Shown here: positions 55,001-63,083 of the stretch, in pieces
How positions within the stretch are numbered: the stretch's first letter is position 1
Layout: each line of letters opens with the position of its first letter
Origin: Ascidiimonas sp046199005
Lineage (GTDB): Bacteria; Bacteroidota; Bacteroidia; Flavobacteriales; Flavobacteriaceae
Assembly: GCA_046199005.1 (NCBI GenBank)
Contig: CP176050.1
Coordinates: 248,001 to 312,000 of the forward strand
DNA length: 64,000 bases
Direction of reading: 5' to 3'
Notes under the pieces: model-generated
The model's input: only the letters and a program-made list of their open reading frames with translations
What the model was told of the DNA's origin: nothing
The model's database searches: none
Program-made: the position numbers and the translations under genes

Positions 55001-58000
55001 ATGGTTCCCCGACTTTGGGTAGCATTAGATCGAATGCCCTTAACCCAGAATGGTAAGATAGACAAGCGTTCGCTTCCTGAGGCTTCTTTTGCTTCACTAA
55101 CGAGTGAATACATAGCACCCAGAACCGGCACAGAGGCGGCTCTTGCAGAACTTTGGAAAGAGCTTCTGGGCTTACCAAAGGTAGGGGTGTACGATCACTT
55201 TTTTGACATGGGAGGACATTCACTGCTGGCGACCCGGCTTGCCTCTATGATCCGTAAGCAGCTTTCGGTAGAGATAGCTATCAAGGAGATCTTTACCTAT
55301 CCAACGATAGCGGCATTGGCCACCCGGATTGATGCTGCCTCAGGCAAGACCGCACTTCCTGAGATTAAGGCGCACGAACGATCAGGCAGGCAACCTTTGT
55401 CCTTTAGTCAGGAGCGCTTGTGGTTCATAGACCAACTGGAAGGCAGCACGGCCTATCACATGCCTGTGGTACTCCAACTCGAAGGAGAAGTATCCGTCGC
55501 TACTTTGGAACAATCCCTTGCTACGATCATCGACCGTCATGAGATCTTACGTACGGTTTATGGCGAACAGGATGGTATTGGCTACCAGAAGGTGATCTCG
55601 TCTTCAGATTGGTCACTAACCCGTGAGGAAGTAGCCACAGAAGCAGCATTAGAGTCATCGCTGGAAAGCTTTATCAACCACCCATTTGATCTGGGAGAGG
55701 ATTATATGTTCCGCGCCTGTTTGTACAGGGTAGCAGGCGTATCAGGTCGCTACGTTCTGGCGGGAGTGTTTCATCACATTGCCAGTGACGGTTGGTCTAA
55801 TGGGATCCTGGTATCGGAGTTCACGGAGCTCTACAGGAGTCTCGCCGATGGAGAGTCAGCTAATTTACCATCCTTACCGATACAATATGGCGACTATGCG
55901 CTATGGCAGCGATCGTATTTAGAAGGAGAAGTACTGGAGCAGCAGTTGCAGTACTGGGAAGATCAGCTAGGCGATACATCGGTACTTTCGTTACCGACCG
56001 ATTATCCGCGACCCTCGGTACAGAGTACGCGAGGGGCAAGCCTACGGTTTAGTTTATCAGAATCGTTAAGTGCTTCTTTAGAGGCACTCTCTAAACGAGA
56101 AGGTACTACCTTGTTTATGACCTTGCTGGCTGGTTTCAAGGTGCTGCTGTATCGCTACACGGGACAGGATGACATTTGTGTAGGAACGCCTATAGCGAAC
56201 CGCACGCAGAAGGAGTTGGAGGGCTTGATCGGTTTCTTTGTAAACACACTGGCATTGCGCAGTGATCTGGGAGGCAACCCCAGCTTCAGGGAGCTGTTGC
56301 ATCAGGTAAAGCAAACCACCTTAGATTCCTACGACCATCAGCTGGCTCCGTTCGAGAAAGTAGTAGACCGAGTGGTGACCACAAGAGATATGAGTACAAG
56401 CCCTTTGTTTCAGGTACTCTTTAGCAACCAGAATGCGGAATTAGAAGTACCTGACATTGCAGGCTTAAAGCTTTCCAGTTATGGAAATCATATGAATGTT
56501 GCAAAGTATGATCTTACGGTTAGAACAGCTATAGAGAAAGGAGTTATTCATATTGAAATTGAATACAAGCCAGCTCTTTTTAAAGAAGATACCATTGAGC
56601 GTATGGGAGAGAGGTTTCGATTATTACTGGAAGAAATCGCTCAAAATCCTTTGAATTCGATCAATGCTTTACAAATACAATCTGAAGCAGAGAAGGATCT
56701 TGTGATCCGACAGTTCAATCAAACAGAGGCTAGTTTCGAAACGTCTTCAGTCGTGGATTTGTTCTCGAAGCAGGTTCTGCAATCTGAAACCAACGTTGCA
56801 ATTTTGTTGGATGATCAGAAATGGAGCTATAAAGAACTGGACGAGGCTTCCGATCAGGTTGCCTGTTTGCTCTTACAAAACGAAGTTTCCAGTGGAAGTC
56901 ATGTGGCTGTTTGTATGCAAAAATCATTTGGAATGATGAGCAGTATTCTGGGAGTTCTAAAGGCTGGAGCCGTTTACATACCGGTAGATCCTTTACATCC
57001 GGAAGAACGGATATCATATATTCTAAGAGATTCTGAAAGCAGTCTGATCATCACAGATGATATTTCAAAAAACGCTCTCCCTTCTGGCTTTAATTTGCAG
57101 CAACTTGTTTGGGAGCAAATATTGACTGCTACTATCAAGAAAGGAGCTGATATACCTGCTAAGGTAGATTCAAAACAAGCCGCTTATATGATCTATACCT
57201 CAGGGAGTACAGGTAAACCCAAAGGGGTGTTAGTATCACATGCAAATCTGGTAAATCTCATCAATGCGCAAATTTCAGGTTTCGAGATCAAGAATGAAGA
57301 AAGGATACTGCAATTAGCGAATACTACCTTTGATGCTTCCGTAGAGCAAATGTTTCTTGCTCTTTTGAGTGGAAACACTTTGGTTCTTGGGAAGAAAGAT
57401 CTTTTATTGAATGGATATGCTTTTATAAACTTTCTTAGGGATAAGAAGATAACACATCTTCATGCCACTCCAAGTGTACTGAGCATGCTTCCGGTAGCGG
57501 ATGATCTGGAACATCTTCGAAGAGTGGTTTCCGGTGGAGAAATATGCCCATTAGAACTTGTAAAAAAATGGAATAAATATTATCCATTTATCAATAAATA
57601 TGGTCCTACCGAGACAACGGTCACCACAACTCAAATTGCATATGAAAAAAACAGCGAATTAACGACTGTCTCTATAGGAAAGCCTATTTCAAATACGCAG
57701 GCTTACATTCTTGATGAGAAATTAGAGCCTTCACCAATAGGGATAATAGGGGAATTATTTATTTCAGGAAAAGGAGTTTCTCTGGGATACTGGAATAACA
57801 AAAAACTCACTCAGGAAAGATTTATTGCGAATCCTTTCATACCTGGTGAGGTAATGTATAAAACCGGAGATCTTGCCACATGGCTACCAAACGGGAATAT
57901 CGTTTTTAAAGGAAGAAAAGATCAACAGGTTAAATTGAGGGGTTATCGAATTGAGCTAGAGGAAATTGAAGCTGTAATCGTAAAAAAATCAGCAATTGAC

Positions 58001-61000
58001 ATCTGTTGTGTAATTCTTCATCAAGACGATAAAAACAATCAGCAGTTGGTAGCTTATGTCGATGCAGATGAAAAAACATTTGACAGCGAACAGATGCGAA
58101 CGGTTCTGGCCCAGGAGCTTCCTGATTATATGGTCCCAACCCGATGGATATGTTTACCGGAATTTCCATTGACATCCAGTGGTAAAATTGATAGGAAAGC
58201 GCTTCCAAGACCTGAATCATATGACATATCTGGCGGTTTTGTAGCACCCAGAAATGATCTGGAATCTACATTAAGTAGTATTTGGAACGAACTCCTACAG
58301 GTAGAAAATCCAGGTATCAATACCAACTTTTTTGAATTGGGAGGACATTCTTTACTTGCGACCCGGGTGATATCTATGATTCGAAAAAGGCTAGGTCTTG
58401 AACTAGAAGTAAAGGCTATTTTCAAATATACTACGATTGAAGCGCTGGCCAACTTTCTGCAATCTACAGAAAAAGGACAGCAATTGCCTCTTATAGTGCC
58501 TATGGAGACCTCAAAAGAAGTTCCGCTGTCATTTAGTCAACAGCGACTTTGGTTTGTAGATGCACTTGAAGGAAGTGTGCAGTATCATATGCCCATAATT
58601 CTAAAAATCGACGGAAAGTTAAGTAAGGACTTACTTATAAAATCGTTTCAAACAATTCTGGAACGTCATGAGGTACTTCGAACCACCTACTTTGACAAAG
58701 ATGGAGTTGGCTACCAAGAGGTAATTTCTTCGAAAGAATGGTTGCTTGATATTATTAATGTCAAAAATGAAACTGCATTGAGTGCAGCCATAGAAAATTA
58801 CGTAGACCGTCCTTTTGACCTGTCCGGAGATTACATGCTTAGAGCCTGTTTATACAAGCTTGAATACGCAGAAGATCAATACGTTTTGGCTTGCGTTTTA
58901 CATCATATCGCGAGTGATGGCTGGTCTACCGGATTATTGATAAATGAGTTCACAGAGTTATACGAAAGCTTTACGAATAACAAAACACCTGATTTACCTG
59001 AATTGGTAATCCAATACAAAGATTATGCAATTTGGCAGCGCTCCTATATTGAAGGGCCCGTTTTGGAAGATCAGTTAGCCTATTGGGAAGAAAAACTGAA
59101 CGGAACCACACCTTTAGCGCTTCCGACGGATTATCCAAGACCTGCGATTCAAAGTAGTGAGGGAGATAGTATTAGTTTCAGTATTGACAAATCCATGGTA
59201 AGTGACTTACAAGCGCTTTCTAAAGAAGAAGGAACTACTATGTTCATGACACTGTTAACTGCCTATAAGATTTTACTTCACAGATATAGTGGTCAGGATG
59301 ACATTTGCGTTGGAACGCCTATTGCCAATCGTACACAGCAGGAATTGGAGGATCTCATAGGCTTTTTTGTGAATACAATTGCTTTAAGAAGTGATTTGTC
59401 GGGAGTGCCAACATTTCGAGGTCTTTTAAATGAAATAAAACAAACAACCTTAGAGGCCTATGATCATCAATTAGCTCCTTTTGAAAAAGTAGTAGATAGG
59501 GTGATCAAGAATAGAGATATGGGAATCCATCCTTTATTTCAAACAATGTTTATTCTGCAAAATACACCAAGAGCAAAGGAAGTGACATTAGATTCGCTGG
59601 AGTTTTCAACCTACCAGGGTCATTCTGAAAAGTCCAGATTTGATATTTCATTAATCGTAGAGGAAGAGGCAGATGGTCTTCAAATGAAATTCGAATTTTG
59701 TACAGCTTTATTTAAAAGAGAGACTGTATCAAGAATGTGTGCTCATTTGACGTCTCTGTTGTCAGATATTATATCGAATCCGGATCAAAAAATCAATAGT
59801 TTAAGGCTTATCTCAGCGAATGAAGAAAATCGTCTGTTAACTAGTTTTAACGATACCTTCACAGTATTTCCAGATCATAAAACAATCCCTCAGTTATTCT
59901 CGCAAACAGCAGCAATGTATCCTTCTCATGTTGCACTGATCGATGAAGTGAATACCATGACTTATAAAGAACTAGATGTGCGATCTAACCAGTTGGCCAA
60001 CTATCTGTTAAGGCAGCATCTTAAGAAAGGAGATTATGTAGGAATTTGTCTGCAAAGGTCAATGGAAATGCTAATTTCTATTTTAGGGATCATTAAAGCC
60101 GGAGCGGTATATGTACCAATGGATCCTTCGCATCCTTCAGACCGTTTAGAATATTATGTGAACGATACGGAAATTAGTATTGTATTAACAGATTCTTCAA
60201 TTATTGAAAAACAACCGGTTTTTGAAAAGCTCAACACTTTTAAATGGGATCTGGAAAAAGACAGCTTAAATAATTATGCCGAAGAAGTTCCGGAGATATC
60301 ACTTTTGTCGGAAGATCTTATGTATCTCATTTATACTTCCGGAAGCACAGGAAAACCCAAGGGTGTAAAAGTCTCACATAAAAATCTTGTAAATCTGGTA
60401 GTCACTCAGAATGCTACCTATGGTCTGGATACTTCTGAAAATGTGATGCTAATTGACAACTATATTTTTGATCCTTCAATTGAACAGATGTTCAATGCAT
60501 TATTGAGCGGAGCCAGACTTACATTACCGCCAGAAGATCTTATTTATGACGGAAATGAGTTCTGTGATTTTGTAGAGAAATTTGGAGTAACTCAATTTCA
60601 TATTACACCCAGTGTTCTAAAAATGATTCCGGTAAGAGATGGAATGCCTCTAAGACGAATTATGTCAGGGGGAGAAGCATGTACTGAAAAACTTATTTCG
60701 TCATGGAGTGAGCATTATACAGTCTACAATCAATATGGTCCTACTGAAACGACCGTAACTTCGACACAAGCAAAATATGAGGTTGGAACAAAAAACACAG
60801 AAGTTCACATTGGCAAGCCACTGGCCAACACCTCTGTTTACATCGTAGACACACAGGATCGTTTGGTACCTGTGGGAGTGATCGGAGAGCTTTGCATAGG
60901 CGGCACGGGTGTAAGCCAGGGATACCTGAACCGACCGGAGCTCAATAGTGAGAAATTCGTAAAAGACCCTTTTAGTGCAGATCCTGATGCACGTATGTAC

Positions 61001-63067
61001 CGCACGGGCGATCTGGCACGTTGGTTACCCGATGGGAACATCGCCTTTGTAGGTCGTGCAGACAGCCAGGTAAAGATACGCGGGTACCGCATTGAGTTAG
61101 GGGAGATCGAGACCTTGTTGCTGCAACAGGCATCTGTACAGCGTTGTTGTGTAACAGCGTGGGAAGATGCTCAGGGTACCAAGCGACTGGTAGGATATGT
61201 GGTAAGTGAACAAGAGATCGACAAGTCAGCATTGCAGGATTCGCTGGGCACACATCTTCCGGATTACATGGTACCCCGGTTGTGGGTTGGTTTAGACGCC
61301 TTACCGCTCACACGCAATGGGAAGATCGATTACGGGTCTTTGCCTGCCCCTGAGACCGATGGTTTGAGTGGTGAAGCGTATGTAGCACCCGAGAGTGAAG
61401 CAGAGCAGGCATTGGCTACGATCTGGCAGGAGCTGTTAGGGGTAGCCAAGGTAGGTGTGCATGACAACTTCTTTGATCTGGGGGGAGACTCGATTATCAC
61501 TATACAGGTAGTAAGCCGCTTGAAGCGTTACGGCTATCACCTGAAGCCCAAAGATATTTTCGAGAATCAAACCATTGCAAAACTCTCAGCGGTGGTCTCG
61601 AACAATACCACTGGTATCCAAGGTGAACAAGGCCTGCTCACAGGGGAGAGTTCTTTACTACCGATACAGCAATGGTACTTTGAAACCTTGCACAATGGAA
61701 GTGCCTTTAACCAGTCTGTACTGTTGTCAATCGATAAAGCTGCAGACCTGGAGCGCTTGTCAGCAGCCGTAACCAAACTGTATGAGCAGCACGATGCACT
61801 TCGGTTGCGATACGAATCAGGCGAAGGCGTCTGGAAGCAGTATTACAGTGAAGCCACAGGCAGTTTGGAAAGAGAGGTAATCGCTACCGACGATGTCTCG
61901 GCAGCGGGTAGTCTGATCACCCGCTATTGTGAGGAATACCAACAGCGATTGTCACTTAGCGAAGGGCCTGTGTTTAGAGTGGTACACCTACAGACCCCTG
62001 ATGCGATGACCCACGACCGATTGTTCATGGTGGCACATCACCTGGTGATCGACGGGGTATCCTGGCGGATCCTTCTGGACGATCTGACCAACCATCTAAG
62101 AGGTGATAGCACTAACGAGCAGTCCGTGGTTAAAGGGACTTCGTACCGGGAGTGGAGTGAAGCCCTGGCGTTGTATGCACAGAGTCGCAGGGCGATCAGT
62201 CAGTTAGGTTACTGGCAGGAGGTAGCCTCTTCTTATGAAGCCCTACCGACCGATCATCATGAGATATCACACAGTACCACAAGATCGGAGACCAAGAGTT
62301 ACAGTGTACGTTTAGACAAAGACCATACAGACTTGTTGTTACAGGAGGTACATCAGGTGTACGGCACGGAGATCGAAGACCTGTTGCTGGGTTGTCTTGC
62401 TTTAACGCTTACCGACTGGAGTGATCAGCAGGGAGTAACGATAGGATTGGAAGGTCATGGTCGGGAAGATATCGGGGGTAAGGTAGACTTAAGTACTACG
62501 GTGGGTTGGTTCACGAATTTGTATCCGGTGCATCTGGAGTTGTCCGACCGGGAAGATCTGGGGTATGTGATCAAGACGGTTAAGGAGCAGTTGCGTAGGA
62601 TACCTGATTCAGGTATGGGTTATGGCGCATTGCGTTACCTGCATCCCTCCGATGAGGTGCGCAGCTCACTGGCAAACACCCGATGGGATGTGGTGTTCAA
62701 CTACCTGGGGCAATTCGATAATGTATTGAATAAACACGAAATCCTTGGCGCAGCAGAAGAGCATCGCGGACAAGAGATTTCAGATACCTTACCCGCACCA
62801 TATAAATTACAGATAAATGGTTCGGTTTCAGATGGCGAGTTATATCTGAATTGGAACTTCATACAATCCTTATTTGATGAAGAAACCATAAAGGGACTAG
62901 CAGAAAGATATATCTGGAATTTAAAAGCGCTTATTATACACTGTATGGAGAAAGAAGACCAGGAATTCACTCCATCTGATTATGGATTGGAGAACGAAGT
63001 AACTCATGAAGAATTAGATGCATTTCTGGAAGATGATTCAGACGAGGAAGAATTACTTAAAATTTAA
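52025..63067 (+). CDS. Lipopeptide NRPS 2: TubC_N-C-A-PCP-C-A-PCP-C-A-PCP-E
   Basis: A 3680-residue elongation synthetase, taking the ATG at 52025; a TTG at 52007 that overlaps the NRPS1 stop is a less likely start. Residues 1-60 are a TubC-type docking domain. Then C (SPLQEGILFH and HHILLDG, His203, the DCL type expected after an E domain), A (674, code DVQFVAHVAK, close to the Pro codes DVQLIAHVVK), PCP Ser1066. Next C (1250), A (1724, DAEHVGKVTK, unassigned), PCP Ser2109. Next C (2293), A (2770, DPEHMGQVTK, unassigned), PCP Ser3156 in GGDS, and E (His3338). The C-terminus again has TPSDYG and an acidic tail. A12-type motifs are complete in all modules. Confidence 0.93.
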   Translation: MKEFIAKLERLHLFLVEKNGNLVLRGKKGTLDKEDIEKIKSNGEIVNFIKNNKQELIKYLSTQAYVPTFYKLSPLQEGILFHGLYEKESGAYIIQLSLDFPEKLDVDAFKRSWNFVFKNHTILRSAFFHEKLNIPVQTVHERIDFPFYQLDYSGLEEDTLRKKLIEFQESDQKKGFDFQEAPLLRVTLIKTSPDAYRMIFTHHHILLDGWSLSVLMEEFLLAYEMFTRNETPEMPIIDAYEDYIKFLANVDKNAQDEFWRNYLKNLDTPSFIPFSKAKNDGSRKGGDFSEHKLVLNEQFTTKLKNLAQQSRITLNTLIQGTWALLLSKYTQQEQVTFGVTVSGRPAEMENSERRVGLYINTLPLYTHVDAEKQCVEWLQEIQQLQTSSREFQYADLASLQQMTGIKGDFFDSIVVFENYPVSKVISSQEERTLKVANISSVEQTNYPLTIIVNAGEKTDIIFSYNTSLLSRDIIEMISGHFEKCLNQILENKAVLLKEVELITKAEKEMLLVNFNDTSFEFPKEKTLLDLFEETVKRSPEAIAIVFEDQKLSYAQLEDKANKLAKYLIKKGAGKEKFVGLYIERSAEMIIGILAILKTGTAYVPLDPQYPKDRIAFILKDSGAHLMISDGLTLQKYAFETQTEVIRIEDAFAIEEKNITSYNFSTPEDLAYVIYTSGSTGKPKGVKMSHSVLTNLICYHDALEISHEKVTHFTSIGFDVSFQELFFTLNRGGELHVLSSDVKLDTFEFIEYINSHEIQTIFLPTSYFKFLASEGHLEKLRKLKDIVVAGERLTLSTNAINYLENTKVRLHNHYGPSETHVATTATISNELNNISTTPPIGKPIGNSRIYILDAYGKLQVPGAYGYLFLGGSIVANGYVNLPELTQERFTKDPFSKDPEAKMYNTGDLARWLPGGILEFMGRKDDQVKIRGYRIEPGEIETVLTSHPEVKQCCVLAPLDHHGNRRLVGYYVSSSERVSKGVLEEWLEEQLPDYMVPRLWVALDRMPLTQNGKIDKRSLPEASFASLTSEYIAPRTGTEAALAELWKELLGLPKVGVYDHFFDMGGHSLLATRLASMIRKQLSVEIAIKEIFTYPTIAALATRIDAASGKTALPEIKAHERSGRQPLSFSQERLWFIDQLEGSTAYHMPVVLQLEGEVSVATLEQSLATIIDRHEILRTVYGEQDGIGYQKVISSSDWSLTREEVATEAALESSLESFINHPFDLGEDYMFRACLYRVAGVSGRYVLAGVFHHIASDGWSNGILVSEFTELYRSLADGESANLPSLPIQYGDYALWQRSYLEGEVLEQQLQYWEDQLGDTSVLSLPTDYPRPSVQSTRGASLRFSLSESLSASLEALSKREGTTLFMTLLAGFKVLLYRYTGQDDICVGTPIANRTQKELEGLIGFFVNTLALRSDLGGNPSFRELLHQVKQTTLDSYDHQLAPFEKVVDRVVTTRDMSTSPLFQVLFSNQNAELEVPDIAGLKLSSYGNHMNVAKYDLTVRTAIEKGVIHIEIEYKPALFKEDTIERMGERFRLLLEEIAQNPLNSINALQIQSEAEKDLVIRQFNQTEASFETSSVVDLFSKQVLQSETNVAILLDDQKWSYKELDEASDQVACLLLQNEVSSGSHVAVCMQKSFGMMSSILGVLKAGAVYIPVDPLHPEERISYILRDSESSLIITDDISKNALPSGFNLQQLVWEQILTATIKKGADIPAKVDSKQAAYMIYTSGSTGKPKGVLVSHANLVNLINAQISGFEIKNEERILQLANTTFDASVEQMFLALLSGNTLVLGKKDLLLNGYAFINFLRDKKITHLHATPSVLSMLPVADDLEHLRRVVSGGEICPLELVKKWNKYYPFINKYGPTETTVTTTQIAYEKNSELTTVSIGKPISNTQAYILDEKLEPSPIGIIGELFISGKGVSLGYWNNKKLTQERFIANPFIPGEVMYKTGDLATWLPNGNIVFKGRKDQQVKLRGYRIELEEIEAVIVKKSAIDICCVILHQDDKNNQQLVAYVDADEKTFDSEQMRTVLAQELPDYMVPTRWICLPEFPLTSSGKIDRKALPRPESYDISGGFVAPRNDLESTLSSIWNELLQVENPGINTNFFELGGHSLLATRVISMIRKRLGLELEVKAIFKYTTIEALANFLQSTEKGQQLPLIVPMETSKEVPLSFSQQRLWFVDALEGSVQYHMPIILKIDGKLSKDLLIKSFQTILERHEVLRTTYFDKDGVGYQEVISSKEWLLDIINVKNETALSAAIENYVDRPFDLSGDYMLRACLYKLEYAEDQYVLACVLHHIASDGWSTGLLINEFTELYESFTNNKTPDLPELVIQYKDYAIWQRSYIEGPVLEDQLAYWEEKLNGTTPLALPTDYPRPAIQSSEGDSISFSIDKSMVSDLQALSKEEGTTMFMTLLTAYKILLHRYSGQDDICVGTPIANRTQQELEDLIGFFVNTIALRSDLSGVPTFRGLLNEIKQTTLEAYDHQLAPFEKVVDRVIKNRDMGIHPLFQTMFILQNTPRAKEVTLDSLEFSTYQGHSEKSRFDISLIVEEEADGLQMKFEFCTALFKRETVSRMCAHLTSLLSDIISNPDQKINSLRLISANEENRLLTSFNDTFTVFPDHKTIPQLFSQTAAMYPSHVALIDEVNTMTYKELDVRSNQLANYLLRQHLKKGDYVGICLQRSMEMLISILGIIKAGAVYVPMDPSHPSDRLEYYVNDTEISIVLTDSSIIEKQPVFEKLNTFKWDLEKDSLNNYAEEVPEISLLSEDLMYLIYTSGSTGKPKGVKVSHKNLVNLVVTQNATYGLDTSENVMLIDNYIFDPSIEQMFNALLSGARLTLPPEDLIYDGNEFCDFVEKFGVTQFHITPSVLKMIPVRDGMPLRRIMSGGEACTEKLISSWSEHYTVYNQYGPTETTVTSTQAKYEVGTKNTEVHIGKPLANTSVYIVDTQDRLVPVGVIGELCIGGTGVSQGYLNRPELNSEKFVKDPFSADPDARMYRTGDLARWLPDGNIAFVGRADSQVKIRGYRIELGEIETLLLQQASVQRCCVTAWEDAQGTKRLVGYVVSEQEIDKSALQDSLGTHLPDYMVPRLWVGLDALPLTRNGKIDYGSLPAPETDGLSGEAYVAPESEAEQALATIWQELLGVAKVGVHDNFFDLGGDSIITIQVVSRLKRYGYHLKPKDIFENQTIAKLSAVVSNNTTGIQGEQGLLTGESSLLPIQQWYFETLHNGSAFNQSVLLSIDKAADLERLSAAVTKLYEQHDALRLRYESGEGVWKQYYSEATGSLEREVIATDDVSAAGSLITRYCEEYQQRLSLSEGPVFRVVHLQTPDAMTHDRLFMVAHHLVIDGVSWRILLDDLTNHLRGDSTNEQSVVKGTSYREWSEALALYAQSRRAISQLGYWQEVASSYEALPTDHHEISHSTTRSETKSYSVRLDKDHTDLLLQEVHQVYGTEIEDLLLGCLALTLTDWSDQQGVTIGLEGHGREDIGGKVDLSTTVGWFTNLYPVHLELSDREDLGYVIKTVKEQLRRIPDSGMGYGALRYLHPSDEVRSSLANTRWDVVFNYLGQFDNVLNKHEILGAAEEHRGQEISDTLPAPYKLQINGSVSDGELYLNWNFIQSLFDEETIKGLAERYIWNLKALIIHCMEKEDQEFTPSDYGLENEVTHEELDAFLEDDSDEEELLKI
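54734..56415 (+). repeat. Repeat A copy 2
   Basis: Second copy of the 1.68-kb A(C-terminal)-PCP-C block; it joins the Pro-type A domain of NRPS2 to the same PCP and C sequence that follows the Val-type A domain of NRPS1. Confidence 0.9.
61061..62715 (+). repeat. Repeat B copy 2
   Basis: Second copy of the 1.66-kb A(C-terminal)-PCP-E block, ending in the E domain shortly before the two genes diverge (CAATTGGAT in NRPS1, CAATTCGAT in NRPS2). Confidence 0.9.
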
Positions 63068-63083
63068 AATCGATTTCGAAAGA

